Of a stretch of 64,000 nt of DNA, positions 45,512 to 56,534 are shown piece after piece. A program made the translations under genes and the position numbers. Numbering within the stretch: position 1 is the stretch's first letter; the number at the start of each line of letters is the position of its first letter. The notes beneath the pieces were generated by a model that searched no databases, was not told the DNA's origin, and worked only from the letters and a program-made list of their open reading frames with translations. The stretch covers positions 270,033,501 through 270,097,500 of the forward strand of contig JAUMIR010000004.1 of NCBI GenBank assembly GCA_030847615.1, written 5' to 3'. The DNA is from Gambelia wislizenii (lineage: Eukaryota; Chordata; Lepidosauria; Squamata; Crotaphytidae).

Positions 45512-45878
45512 CAGTGCTTTTTAACCTTTCCTTTACCAGGGATCCCCTTTAAATATCTTTTGTTGCCGTGGATCCCCTAGACTTAACTCAAGATCTAAAA
45601 CAACAACAACAATAATAACAACAATAACAACAACCATTAACAATTCCACCATCCATTAAACCTCTCCAGAGGGAGAGGGAAGACTTTTATCCTGCTTCTT
45701 CCTGCTAGTTTGGTGGCTGGAGTGGATTGAACAGCAATGAGCCTTTGCCTTGGCTCCTGCCATGTGGCTACTCTACTGCAGGGAGGAAGTAGGCTGAGCA
45801 GCCTTCAAGCCTTCACAGACCCTAGTGAGGACATTGTGGCCCCCTGGGGGTCTGCCGACCACAGGTTAAGATCCACTG
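45512..45878. mobile_element. hAT-like MITE inside CR1
   Basis: The element runs from CAGTGCTTTTTAACC to GGTTAAGATCCACTG, inverted hAT/Charlie-like ends. The flanking octamers ATCTAAAT and ACCTAAGT match at 6 of 8 positions, consistent with a decayed 8-bp duplication. It includes an (AAC/AAT)n tract at about 45598-45640. Confidence 0.7.
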
Positions 45879-46145
45879 ACCTAAGTCATTTATAAAGATG
45901 TTTAAAAATGCCAGGCCCAGGACAGAACCATGAGGCATACTTCTAGTCACTTATCTCCAGGATGAACAGCAACCATTGATGAGTACTCTCTGTTTGGCCT
46001 GTCAGCCAATTACTAGCCCACCTAAATATAAACTCTCTAACCCACAGTTCACCAGCTTGTCTGCAAGAATATCTTGGGGGACCTTGCCAAAAGCCTTGCT
46101 GAAATCAAGATATACTACATCTACAGCACTTCCCTAATCTATCAA

Positions 46146-46875
46146 GTTTTGTACTCAGGGAATGGTATCTCCCATGTCCTTCTCTAGGCATTATGGTATG
46201 AACCACTGACACCATAAAATAATAATATTTGGAAAAAATGGTTGTAATCTCAGAACTGTGAAACAAAAAAGCCATATGTGAGCATGGACTAAGATGGCAA
46301 TCTTCCACTGCTCTAATATAAATTATGTTCTAGTTAGCCAAATCAAGTGGTACATTGGGAATGAGATAAGCAAGCTTTCTATTCTGATTTCCCAGCCCAA
46401 ATAATCTTTTCATAGTTCCTCTATAGCAAGGGTGTCCTTCCAGCTGTTGGTGGACTGAAACTCCCATAAACCCCAGAAAGTATAAAGCAAATTATCACAA
46501 TAGTAGAAATAAAAGGCAAAAGTGAGTCATTGTTCATTTAAACCAGGAATGAGCAGCTGTGTTAGGGGAGGGAGCCATCCCCTCACACACACTTCTGGTG
46601 TGCCACTTTATACTGCCATGTTGAAAACAGAAGTGATATTTTATTTTTGATCATTTTTTCAGCCATTTTCTCAGAGTTTGGGGGCAGGGGTGGGGTTGGG
46701 AGGCTGAGGGACTGCTCCACAAAAATGGCCGATGAGAAGGGAGCTTCCAGGGTGTCCTGGAGGGACCACAAAGGGTTTTTTTAAGGGCTACCCACAATGT
46801 TCCAAAATCCTGGCTTGACTTGTGACCTTTTTCTGAGGTAAAAATGTGATGTGGTTTCATGCTAACTGTTGTACT

Positions 46876-46876
<1 letters not shown>
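46146..46876. other. Unassigned DNA
   Basis: No gene is seen. A half MITE (TGGTGGACTGAAACTCCCA) is at about 46435-46480. Confidence 0.4.

Positions 46877-46911
<35 letters not shown>
46877..46911. repeat. (GT)n microsatellite
   Basis: An uninterrupted GT run of about 34 bp. Confidence 0.95.
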
Positions 46912-46912
<1 letters not shown>

Positions 46913-47085
46913 AATGATGTCTATTTTATCTGGTTTTAATTTTTTTGATTGTTTAATCTTGTTTCAACTTTTGTATCTTATGAATTTTTAATATGTATTT
47001 TTAATTTGTTGTAAGCTGCTTTGAGTCCCAAACGGGGGAAAAGACAGAATGAAATGATGATGATGATGATGATGATGATACAGGT
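46912..47085 (+). mobile_element. L2-type LINE 3' end with (ATG)n tail
   Basis: TTGTAAGCTGCTTTGAGTCC then GGGGGAAAAGACAGAATG and an ATG trinucleotide run at 47054-47079 is the typical 3' end of L2-like LINEs, whose tails are short tandem repeats. Confidence 0.6.
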
Positions 47086-48402
47086 CAGTGAAACATCAGC
47101 CTTCTGCATGTAACTGAGCCTTGATTTTGTGCTGGAGGGAGACTGAAAGGAAGTAATTGAATTACGCTTGTTAATAAAAATAGTATTTCTTCCCTTTCCA
47201 TCACCATCACCACCACAACCACCACCATAGTCTCCTACACTGCCTTCCCTTTCTTCTAAATCACACCCATTTACTTTTTTTATTTCCTATCAGATAGCAC
47301 TGAATGTAATAGATCAATTTCATCTCATGCTCATGGGTAATTTCATTGATTTAAATGTCTTTCTCCTTTAATTTAAGAAAGAAATATTTGGACCTTTTTC
47401 TACTAATTATAAGTATCTATCAAGAAGCAGATTGAGGGAGGGGATCCTTGTCCATATGGGCAATACGATGGGCTTACTGAAGCATTTCATAGTCTTCTTT
47501 GAGCTCAGCCTGTCATTTGGTCCAAAGATTTGATAGAAGACTCCAGCAGGAGAGGGAAAACAAGGGCAACAACAATAGGCAATCAGTTTGCACTGCAATG
47601 CTGAAAAGTCATCAGCTTTCAAGGTTCATGCTTCCTTTCTCAGGAAGAGGTAGAACACACTTAGAATCATAGAATCTACCACTTGGAGAGACTGAAGCTA
47701 CTTTGTTAGTGTGATCAACTCAGGAGAAATGCCCCACCAAAAGCTGAGCATCTGAAAGAGGGGTGTAAAATATATTTTTATGGGGGGGGGTTGATGGTGA
47801 GGAACCTTTTTCCTTAGGTCTTCCTATAAAACACATTTACTAGAAGGTCCATTCTGCTGAATTCCTGGGATGAGCTGAACAAATTGCAACAGGAGACTGA
47901 CCAAGAACAGGGGTGTAGCTACAGGAGAGTGGAAGCAAAATAAGGTTCTCTGCTCTCATAAGAATCCTGCCCCCCAATGAAATTTTCCTTCATTCCCCAA
48001 ATTTCTAGCACTGCAAGAGAGTGAGACATTGAAAATCATTCAGCCCTAGAACTATTACACTTGTTGTGTTTGCATTCCCTTGGCATTTTTATGTGTTTTT
48101 TTCCTTTGGATGCTTAAACTGTAGCTGGTATCTTGTTGGTTGATCCCAACTAGAACAGATCTATTCATTTAGTTCTTGAAGGGTCAGTCAACACATTATT
48201 AAATCTAATGGATTCAGTGGGTCTACTGTAGTCAGGACTAAAATACGTTTTAGGCCACTATATCTAAAGGCTGAACTGAAGTTTTAAATTACTACAGTGC
48301 TAAAAATTTTGGGACTGAAGGAAAATTTTATTTAAGGACACATAATTCTTACTTGGGGGGACATGCTTATTTATACCCCTCCCAAAACAATAATAATAAT
48401 AA
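47086..48402. other. Unassigned DNA
   Basis: No gene or named element is recognised, other than a G run (47782-47790) and the (AAT)n tract at about 48386-48402 beside the LINE copy. Confidence 0.4.
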
Positions 48403-49048
48403 TCTCTCTCTCTCTCTGGCTTTTCTTCTCAAACGAAGATTCAGGAAGGACTCATCCCGTGCTTTCTGCAAGCGCGCTGATGACTAAAAAGGCCAATCCG
48501 GGATAAACAAGTCCGGTTGCAGAAAGCACAGCAGAAGGTCTACTTGGGTGATGTTTTAGGGTTGTTATTCTTTCTGCGTTGTTGGTTCTCTTCAAGGCTT
48601 GTTTGGTGTGAGTTCTCAAATAAGGCTGCAGCATTGTGGAAAGTGCATCTCCATGCCTCCTGATGTGAGGCCAGGGTGGACCATTGTTGGTGATCAATTT
48701 GGCCGAGCCTGAGATGTTGTTTCAGGGAGTTCTTGTATCATTTTTTGGTGAAACCCTCTTACTCTGACCCATGGCGAGTTCACCGTGGAGTACTATTTTG
48801 GGGAGGTGATGGTCCTCCATCCTAGAAACATGCCCTGCCCAGCGCAGCTGTGTTCTCAATATCATGGCCTCAATGCTGGTGATCCCTGCTTGCTCAAGGA
48901 CAGCAATATTCGTCACATAGTCAATCCAGTGTATATTTAGAATTGTGCATATACAGTGCTGACGAAAGCGTTCGAAGAGTCGTAGGTGGTGGCGATAGGT
49001 GACCCATGTTTCAGATCCATAAAGGAGGATAGACAGTCCTTCCTCTCC
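48403..49048 (-). mobile_element. Zinc-finger LINE, C-terminal copy 1
   Basis: From the (AG)n tail and hairpin (about 48403-48435) the minus strand reads back to LLYGSETWVTYRHHLRLFER near 49035. One frame shift splits the C-terminal region (48722-49108 versus 48452-48697 frames). It directly abuts the tail of copy 2. Confidence 0.8.
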
Positions 49049-50302
49049 TCCTCTGGCTTTTCTTCGCAAACAAAGATTCAGGAAGGACTCATCCCGCGCT
49101 TTCTGCAAGCGCGCTGATGACTAAAAAGGCCAATCCGAGATAAACAAGTCCGGTTGCAAAAAGCACAGCAGAAGGTCTCCTTGGGTGATGTTTTGGGTTG
49201 TGATTCTTTCTGCATTGTCGTTTCTCTTCAAGACTTGTTTGTCGTAAGTTCTCAAATAAGGCTGCAGCATTGTGGATAGTGCGTCTCCATGCCTCCCGAT
49301 GTGAGGGCGGACCACTGTTGGTGATCAATTTGGCCAAGCCTGAGATGTTGTTTCAGGGAGTCTTTGCATCGCTTTTTTGGAGCGCCCCTCTTACGCTGAC
49401 CCGTGGCGAGTTCACCGTAGAGTAGTATTTTTGGGAGGCGATGGTCCTCCATCCTAGAAACGTGCCCTGCCCAGCGCAGCTGTGTTCTCAATATCATGGC
49501 CTCAATGCTGGTGATCCCTGCTTGCTCAAGGACAGCAACATTCGTCACATAGTCAGTCCAGTGTATATTTAGGATTGTGCAATGACTCTATATACACTGA
49601 TTTTTGTGCTTCGCCTCAGGTGTTTATTACTCCAGACTCTTTTGTGACGTCTTCCAAATGCACTATATGCCTTTGCTAATCTGTGCTCGATCTCTTTATC
49701 AATCTTGGCATCTGAGGAGATGATGCTTCCTAGGTAGGTGAACTTCTGAACGGACTTGAGCACAGATTTGCCAACAGCAATGTGGGGATGGTGGTGTTCA
49801 TCCTGTGGAGCAGGCTGGTAAAGAACGTCCATTTTCTTCAGGTTGACTTCCAGCCCAAACAGCTCTGCAGCTGTTGTGAAGCAGGATGTTAGGCACTGCA
49901 GAGCTGCTTCACTTTGGGCAACAAGGGCAGCATCATCAGCGAAGATCAGCTCATGAACTAGATAGCTTAGAGTCGTAGTGAGAGCCCTCAGATGGCTTAA
50001 GTTAAACAGGCTACCATTAGTATGGTAACGTATATAGATGCTGTCATCTTCTTCAAGCTCTGCCGTAGCCCTTTGGAGCATCATGCTGAAGAAGATTGTA
50101 AATAAATTTGACGCAAGGACACAACCTTGCTTCACTCCATTAGTTATTAGAAAGGGCTCTGAAAGAGCATCGCCATATCTGACTTGACCACACTGTCCCT
50201 CGTGTAGCAAGATAATCATTTTAAGGAATTTGGGGGGACATCCTGGTCTTTCCAGGATCTGCCACAGACATCGAAGGCTTTGGTGAGGTCGACAAATGTT
50301 AG

Positions 50303-50303
<1 letters not shown>
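49049..50303 (-). mobile_element. Zinc-finger LINE, copy 2 with RT segment
   Basis: The minus strand carries the 3' end at 49049 and C-terminal frames such as MILRTQLRWAGHVSRMEDHR (in 49548-49252). After a deletion at about 49580 comes the RT palm/thumb region (to 50303): NGVKQGCVLASNLF, then ELIFADDAALVAQSE (the catalytic FADD) and KKMDVLYQPAPQ. A shifted frame adds FVDLTKAFDV. It is 5'-truncated at an (ATA)n tract. The 422-codon frame through here also runs into the adjacent minisatellite, and that N-terminal half is not LINE protein. Confidence 0.85.

Positions 50304-50338
<35 letters not shown>
50304..50338. repeat. (AAT)n microsatellite
   Basis: An AAT trinucleotide run between the LINE 5' break and a Tigger-like element. 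Confidence 0.95.
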
Positions 50339-50339
<1 letters not shown>

Positions 50340-51719
50340 AGTTGTCCCTCCACATTCACGAACTTGACATTCGCGGTTTTGGTTATTCGCGGTTTTGGGA
50401 GGCCCCCCCCGCCCCCCCAAAACCGTGACACGGGGCCTCCACAGGCCCCATGAAAAGACCTGGAGGGAGCGGGGAGGCCCGGGGAGGCCTCCACGGGGGC
50501 CCCGGAGGCCCTCCGTAGGCCCCATGAAGGCCTGGGGAGGGGTGGGGAGGCCTTCGCGGGACGCCCGGAGGCCCTCCGTAGGCGCCGCGAAGGCCTGGGG
50601 AGGGGTGGGGAGGCCTTCGCGGGATGCCCGGAGGCCCTCTGTAGGCGCCGCGAAGGCCTGGGGAGGGGTGGGGAGGCCTTCCCGGGACCCCTGGAGGCCC
50701 TCCAGAGGCCCCGTGAAGGCCTGGGGAGGGGTGGGGAGGCCTTCGCGGGTCCCCCGGAGGCCCTCCGGAGGCCCCGCGAAGGCCTGGGGAGGGAGGGAGG
50801 GAGGGAGGGCCGGGGAGACCTCCGCGGGGTCTAGCAAGGCCCCGCGAAGGCCTGGAGAGGGAGGGAGGGAGGGCCGGGGAGACCTCTGCGGGGCCTAGGA
50901 AGGCCCCATGAAGGCCTGGAGAGGGAGGGAGGGAGGGCCGGGGAGACCTCTGCGGGGCCTAGGAAGGCCCCGCGAAGGCCTGGGGAGAGGGGGAGGGAGG
51001 GCTGGGGAGACCTCCGCGGGGCCTAGGAAGGCCCCGCGAAGGCCTGGGGAGGGAGGGAGGAAGGGCCGGGGAGACCTCCGCGGGGCCTAGGAAGGCCCCG
51101 CGAAGGCCTGGAGAGGGAGGGAGGGAGGGAGGGCCAGGGAGACCTCCGCGGGGCCTAGGAAGGCCCCGCGAAGGCCTGGAGAGGGAGGGAGGGAGGGAGG
51201 GCTGGGGAGACCTCCGCGGGGCCTAGCAAGGCCCCGCGAAAGCCTGGGGAGGGGGGAGGGAGGGCCAGGGAGACCTCCGTGGGGCCTAGCAAGGCCCTGC
51301 GAAGGCCTGGAGAGGGAGGGAGGGCCGGGGAGACCTCCGCGGGGCCTAGCAAGGCCCCGCGAAGGCCTGGAGAGGGAGGGAAGGAGGGCCGGGGTGACGT
51401 CCGCGGGGCCTAGGAAGGCCCCGCGAAGGCCTGGAGAGGGAGGGAGGGAGGGCCGGGGAGATCTCTGCGGGGCCTAGGAAGGCCCCGCGAAGGCCTGAGG
51501 AGGGGGGGAGGGAGGGCTGGGGAGACCTCCACGGGGCCTAGCAAGGCCCCGCGAAGGCCTGGGGAGGGGAGGAGGGAGGGCCGGGGAGACCTCCGCGGGG
51601 CCTAGCAAGGCTCCGCGAAGGCCTGGGGAGGGAGGGGGGAGGGGAGTCGTTATTTGCAGATTTTTCACATTCGCGGGGGTCCGTGGAACGGAACCCCCGC
51701 GAATGTGAAGGGACGACTA
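50339..51719. mobile_element. Tigger/pogo-like element filled with a minisatellite
   Basis: The left end CAGTTGTCCCTCCACATTC and the right end GAATGTGAAGGGACGACTA are inverted, flanked by TA at 50337-50338 and 51720-51721. Inner ends also contain TTCGCGG motifs, with a small perfect hairpin (CGCGGGGGTCC / GGAACCCCCGCG) at about 51671-51702. No transposase gene is present; the interior is the minisatellite at 50455-51650. Confidence 0.75.
50455..51650. repeat. GC-rich ~63-bp minisatellite, about 18 units
   Basis: Each unit contains AAGGCCCCGCGAAGGCCTGG, a GGGA-rich stretch (commonly three or four GGGAs) and GACCTCCGCGGGGCCTAG. The first five or so units instead carry CCTTCGCGGG and GGAGGCCCTCCG. 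Both strands are open in long Pro/Gly/Arg-rich frames because the unit is near a multiple of three. Those frames are not genes. G-runs suggest G-quadruplex potential. Confidence 0.9.
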
Positions 51720-51721
51720 TA

Positions 51722-52222
51722 TTTATTTTTGCCCCTCCCTCAAACAATTGGGTGTACAACAATTAAAATACAAGGCTACTGAGTAAAATCCCTAAGCACC
51801 ACCCATCCCCACCCTCCCCCATAAATAGATATTAAATTAGTATCAAATTAAAATCCACCTAAACTAAAATCACATAAATAGACACTAACTACACCCCTGA
51901 TAAGCAAAGATTACAGGCTACCCTTCTAGTCAAAGTACATGCAACATGGCACCAAGCCATAACCTGGATCATTAAAAGAGGAGCAGGGGAAAGCCTGCCT
52001 TTTTCCCTGGTTATTCCTTGTTATATCTATTTTGGCTTCCATTTGTGTCTGGGCTAACCACCCATTAACTGGTCATGGATATCATATTTCACTCTCCCTT
52101 AGCGGCGAAGTCATCTGCTGCTGGAAACATTCCATCTCATGACCCTATAAATCCCAAACTCCATTTCTTCCATCCCTATCACTTGCCTGCCTTAACTTGT
52201 TTTGTTGGGGTGAGGGAGAGAC
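51722..52222. other. Unassigned DNA, possibly L2-like at start
   Basis: AT-rich sequence (TGTACAACAATTAAAATACA) near 51750 may be an L2-type 3' block in reverse. No gene is seen. Confidence 0.3.
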
Positions 52223-52225
52223 TGA

Positions 52226-52848
52226 GGAGATTATCAGATGCTGCAAATACTGTATGTTACACAAATGCCAGGAGATCACTAAAGGGCTTACCTTTCAGAT
52301 GACATCGTCCCCATCTCGTTATGCTCCTGTGCTGCTTCCATTCCACAGGTGCTCCTTTCAATTCACAGGTTAAGCTGTGAATAGATCCCCCGTTCCATTT
52401 CTATGACAGAATGATGAGTGAGTGAAAAGGTGCCCTATTATGCTGGCGCAATGCCAGCATCAGTGGGAGATCCATGACAAAGACTTCTGGGTGCGATCAG
52501 GAGATTGAGGTAAGTGACACACTTTTTGTACCCTCCCCAGGTTACTTAGGGTTTTTTAAAGTGTGTTTTTGTGCTTGCTGTCACTTTTTGATGTTTAGTT
52601 TGCTTTTTATTTTTTAATTTCCCCCATGCTCGTCCTCTCGTGAGAATGGTCTGGGATTTCAAACCAGGAAGTGCATTGGGCTCTGTTCGAGCTCAATTCA
52701 CTCCTGGGCTGCTGAGGGGAGGGTAGCAAGCATGATTAAGGGATATATAAAACGTTTTGTTTCTGTGCCCGGATGGGGACAGGAGGGGGGGGCAGGAGAG
52801 GAGACTGTGAGATGGGGATGCTATTTTTGTCCTGATCTTAAAATCTCC
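52226..52848. mobile_element. MITE with GGAGATTATCAG ends, TGA duplication
   Basis: The left end GGAGATTATCAGATG and right end CTGATCTTAAAATCTCC are inverted, flanked by TGA at 52223-52225 and 52849-52851. The interior is homologous to 16488-17233 (AATGATGAGTGAGTGAAAAG, GGTGCGATCAGGAGATT, GTGAGAATGGTCTGGGATTT). There is no transposase. Confidence 0.75.
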
Positions 52849-52851
52849 TGA

Positions 52852-55204
52852 GAGCTGCTGCTGTCAGGAAATCCATCACTACTTTACTTTACTTTACTTT
52901 AGGATCTTATCCCTGTTGTCTGACTGCTGAGAAATGTTTGCCTTTGTACTCAGCAAGACTACTTTGTATTACCTCTTAAGGATCAAGTTGTTGGTACTCT
53001 AATGCCCTGGCAATTTATCAAGCTTGTTTGCTGTCTACAGTGAACACAACAGCAATGCTGGGAGTTGCACCCACCTCAAAGTGCTCCCAGACAGTGCCCT
53101 GTCTTTTCTGTGGTGACTCAAGACTGCCTACCTTGCATCAAAAACCTAATAAAGAAAATAAAGTGACAATTGTGGTGGGTGGGGTGGGGGTGAGGAGAAG
53201 AGAATATATTTCTATGACTAAGTGCACCCAGACTCTTAGAAAGACAAATTAATAAATAACCTGGCAGGCAAACATAAAATTAAGCTATGCTGTTCAACAG
53301 GACAAAAAGAAACCAAAAAGTTAAAGACTGAGAGGCATCAGTTCTGGTGAAAATCAATAACCACCTGCCACTCACCACAGCTCTTTCATGATCTGTTACT
53401 AACGCAGCTAGATCTCACAAATGAATGAAGACATATCAAGGGAGAAAATTTGATTCTCTGACATCAATGATTTCATATAATCTTCCCCACAAGTACCATG
53501 ATTTAGAGTATGCTGGTAAGTTTCTTGCCCTAGATTGTATGATAGAGGTGTCAGTGAGCAAAGCCCAGCTTCCTCTGTCTCCTGAATCACACCACCTTGC
53601 CATTTCCCTTATATTTTCCTATTGGAGACAAGCTGCTTGGTTTCCCCCCTATTTTTAATGTCCAGATCTCCAGGTTGATCCAAAGTGCTTTGGGCCGTGC
53701 TGTTGTGGTCTGGAACCAGTTCAGGCTCATTTGAGGGTGGAACAGCTACAAATCATTCTGAATCAGTATGAATTGATTTGTTGTTCATTATTTTGCCAAA
53801 TCAGTTGCACAGCCTTAAAATTATATGCCATTGCTTTGCAAAGTTGGTGAGAAGGGAATAAATTATAACATAAACCTTTTTTGTAAAGGAGATACTTCCA
53901 AGCTGTGACTGAGCGGGTGTAGCTATGGGAATGGCATGGCAAAATGAGGACATTGCTCCTCCCAATAAGAATTATCCTCCCCCCCCCCATGACTTTCCCT
54001 TCAGTCCCCGCGTTTCTAATATTGCAGAGAGTAAGATATTGATAATCATTCACACCTGGAACTCATATTATATTTATTGGTGCAATATGCCACTTTTCTC
54101 CCAAAGCAGGAGCTCTTCTATTTGCTGTGTTTGCATTCCCCTGGTCACTTTGCCTGCTCCTTTTCTTTGGATGTCTACATTGTATGGCCAACTGCTCAGC
54201 TGAAGTTTTAAGTTACTGTACTGAAATGCTAGAAGTTGGGAGACTGAAGGAAAACTACATGGAGGGAGGAGGAAGAACTCTGATTTGAGGGAGGGTGGAA
54301 ATGCCCTCCATTTTACTTCTCCCCTATAGCTACATCTCTGCATGGGAGGGGTGGTACACCAATTGAAACCTGCTGCTTTGTTGATGCCAAATGACTGATG
54401 TAGTCTAACATATGTTATCTTGGCGGGGGGGGGGGGCTAACAGCAAGTGAGGTTGCATTTGTGACAGGGTGGTTGTTAAATATCATTTCTGGCTGTGGTG
54501 CAACTTATATGAAGAGAGTGTTCTTGAGGCTGGCTTCCAGTTTGGTGCTAGGGCTTTTTTGAAACTCAAGTGTTAGAGAGCTACTCCAGCTGCTTTTATC
54601 AGTCAATTATAAAGCACTGCTCCCTGCACACACATGCCTTCATCCTCCACCCGCAGGCAGAGCCTCACCTGCCTTGGTGTATTTTTGTTATTATGATTAA
54701 TGCATACAAAGTTTTGGTCAGAAAAATGTTGAAATGTAAGAGGCCACTACAATGTCACATACCACCAATTAACCTGAAGATTTATCTACATGTTTAGTTA
54801 GAAACAGCAGCCTCCATCCTTCCTAAAATAGCTAGGCTAAGTTTAAATACTATATAATTTAAAAACTGAATTAAAATATCACACTGAGCAGGCACAAGAA
54901 GGGGAAAGGTTGCTGGTTTTAATCTATTCCAGTTTAGTTTGAAAAGAGTATCTATAGTACTAAGTAACTGGCAGTTACATATCAGAAAATATCACTTCCA
55001 TAAATTGCAGGTTTTTCTTAACAAAATTACAGATGCTGTATGTTCTTATATTTTTGTGCTTAAAAGGATATTTTTGATTTCCCCCCCTGCCTGTAACAAA
55101 TGCCTTTTTAAAAATGATTGCCACAACTTATCTTATTTGGATCAGAGCTCTGAAAAGTTATATTTGGGGGCTGCAAGTCACAGAATCCCCTAGCTAGCAT
55201 GGCC
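52852..55204. other. Unassigned DNA
   Basis: An (ACTTT)n tract lies at about 52880-52902. No gene is convincing, and the open frames of 60-96 codons here lack motifs. A G run at 54425-54436 is notable only as low complexity. Confidence 0.4.
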
Positions 55205-55351
55205 CTATAGTCTGACTTGTGTTGGTCCTGATGAGGAGTGGCTTAGGGAGCTCAGTACATTTAGCCTGAAGAAGAGAAGGTTAAGAGGTGACATGATAGC
55301 CATGTTTAAATATTTAAAGAAGCTTGTTTTCTGCTTCTCAAGAGATTAGGA

Positions 55352-56109
55352 GGTTTATCGCATGAGGCTGAAATTGTGTGATTACGCTGGGATAGTAGCA
55401 CAAATGGGTTCCTGTTATCACACAACATCGTCGTCTTCCCATGGTCCATATGTGCTCCACCCATTAATTACATGTAACTTTTCATTGACAGGCAAAACCT
55501 GTGAATCGCCACCAATACCACTCTTTCTGCAGTATTGATGAGCATGTGAAATGACGTCCCACTGCAACCACACCATTACAGCCTGAATGGGCAGTCCTCT
55601 TTCCCCCTCCCCTTTCCCAATGAGAACACATAATTAAATTTCTGGGGGAGAATGTGAAGAGAACCAACAGGACACTGTTTTAATTAATATACCTTTGCTT
55701 GGTACATTTTTATGTTTATTTAAGTGTTTATTTGTGAAGTTCTTTCATTATGTATTTGTTTTGGTGTTTTTAACTGAATTTGTGTCTTCTCATGAGAATA
55801 GCTGAAATCCTGCCCATGAAAAATCACAAAAGTAAGAGAAAAAAATCTTAAAGGCACATGTGCGAGCCAGTACAATATGTTAATACTCTGTCATTAGAAG
55901 GTAATGCAAAGAGAAGTATTACTATAGCACAAGCTGAAATACCATTCTTAAACCACTATTGGTGGTTGCACAATAATTCCATGCTGGTAGTACTGCACGA
56001 TTACACCAGAGTGCAATAAATACTTTGATCATGCCACTATGTTTCTTCTTTTCTCAACAGTGGCAGCAGCAGAATTACAGCATTTTTAGACACTCATCTG
56101 ATAAAGTCC
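55352..56109. mobile_element. MITE, ~758 bp, inside CR1
   Basis: TTTATCGCATGAGGCTGAAA on the left is imperfectly inverted in the right end (TAGACACTCATCTGATAAA). TAGGA is repeated at 55347-55351 and 56110-56114. The interior (CTTCTCATGAGAATAGCTGA) distantly resembles the 16488 and 52226 elements, so it may be an older cousin. Confidence 0.6.
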
Positions 56110-56329
56110 TAGGACATGGAGCAATGGATTCAAATTACAGGAAAAAAGATTCCACTTAAACATTAAGAAGAACTTCCTGATAGCAATTGCTGTTCGGTAG
56201 GGGAATATGCTGCTTCAGAGTGTGATGGAATCTCCTTCTCCGGAGGTTTTTAAATATAGGCTGGATGGGCATCTCTTGGGTGTGCTTTGATTGTGTATTC
56301 CTGCATGGCAGGGGGTTTGACTGGATTTT

Positions 56330-56458
56330 TTATTATTACTATTTTATTTATTTATTTATTTATTTATTTATACCCCGCTCTTCAGCCACAAGGCTATCAG
56401 AGCGGCTTACAAATTGTTTTAAGCAATAGCTATTTACACATCTACTTTGCATTAAACA
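56330..56458 (-). mobile_element. Type 1 SINE 3' part
   Basis: (TTTA)n then TATACCCCGCTCTTCAGCC, AGAGCGGCTTACAAATTG and ATTTACACATCTACTTTGC match the reverse of the SINE at 6947. It is inserted in the CR1 3' end. Confidence 0.75.
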
Positions 56459-56534
56459 CTGGTGGTCTCTTCCAACATTATTCTATGGTGGCTGAAGGGA
56501 TTCTGAGAACAGCAGTCCAAAAAGTAATGTTTTC

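Larger units (their letters stand above)
44403..46145 (-). mobile_element. CR1 LINE fragment with two MITEs inserted
   Basis: The minus strand carries the CR1 3' end (from 44403) and a decayed RT C-terminus. Readable pieces include MVKMPYRMGDTRLESHAYEK at 45332-45072 and KLQEKKFHLNIRKNLFTVRA near 44870-44800. Insertions at 44540-44758 and 45512-45878 interrupt it. It is non-coding. Confidence 0.85.
55205..56500 (+). mobile_element. CR1 LINE 3' fragment carrying a MITE and a SINE
   Basis: CR1 sequence (GAGTGGCTTAGGGAGCTC, then GAAGAGAAGGTTAAGAGG) stops at 55351. It resumes at 56110 (TAGGACATGGAGCAATGG) and runs toward the 3' end, where a SINE splits GACTGGAT from GGTGGTCTCTTCC. It is non-coding. 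Confidence 0.85.

Noticed and set aside
49569..50837. 422-codon open frame on the minus strand as one protein
   Set aside because: Its C-terminal half is LINE reverse transcriptase, but the N-terminal half is translation of the GC-rich minisatellite and an AAT microsatellite, separated by an element boundary at 50338.
50395..50898. Proline/arginine-rich open frame on the plus strand (and similar frames to 51762)
   Set aside because: It is read entirely from a ~63-bp tandem repeat; periodicity near a multiple of three keeps frames open on both strands.
50455..51650. CRISPR array
   Set aside because: Units are tandem without unique spacers, in a vertebrate genome, within a transposon.
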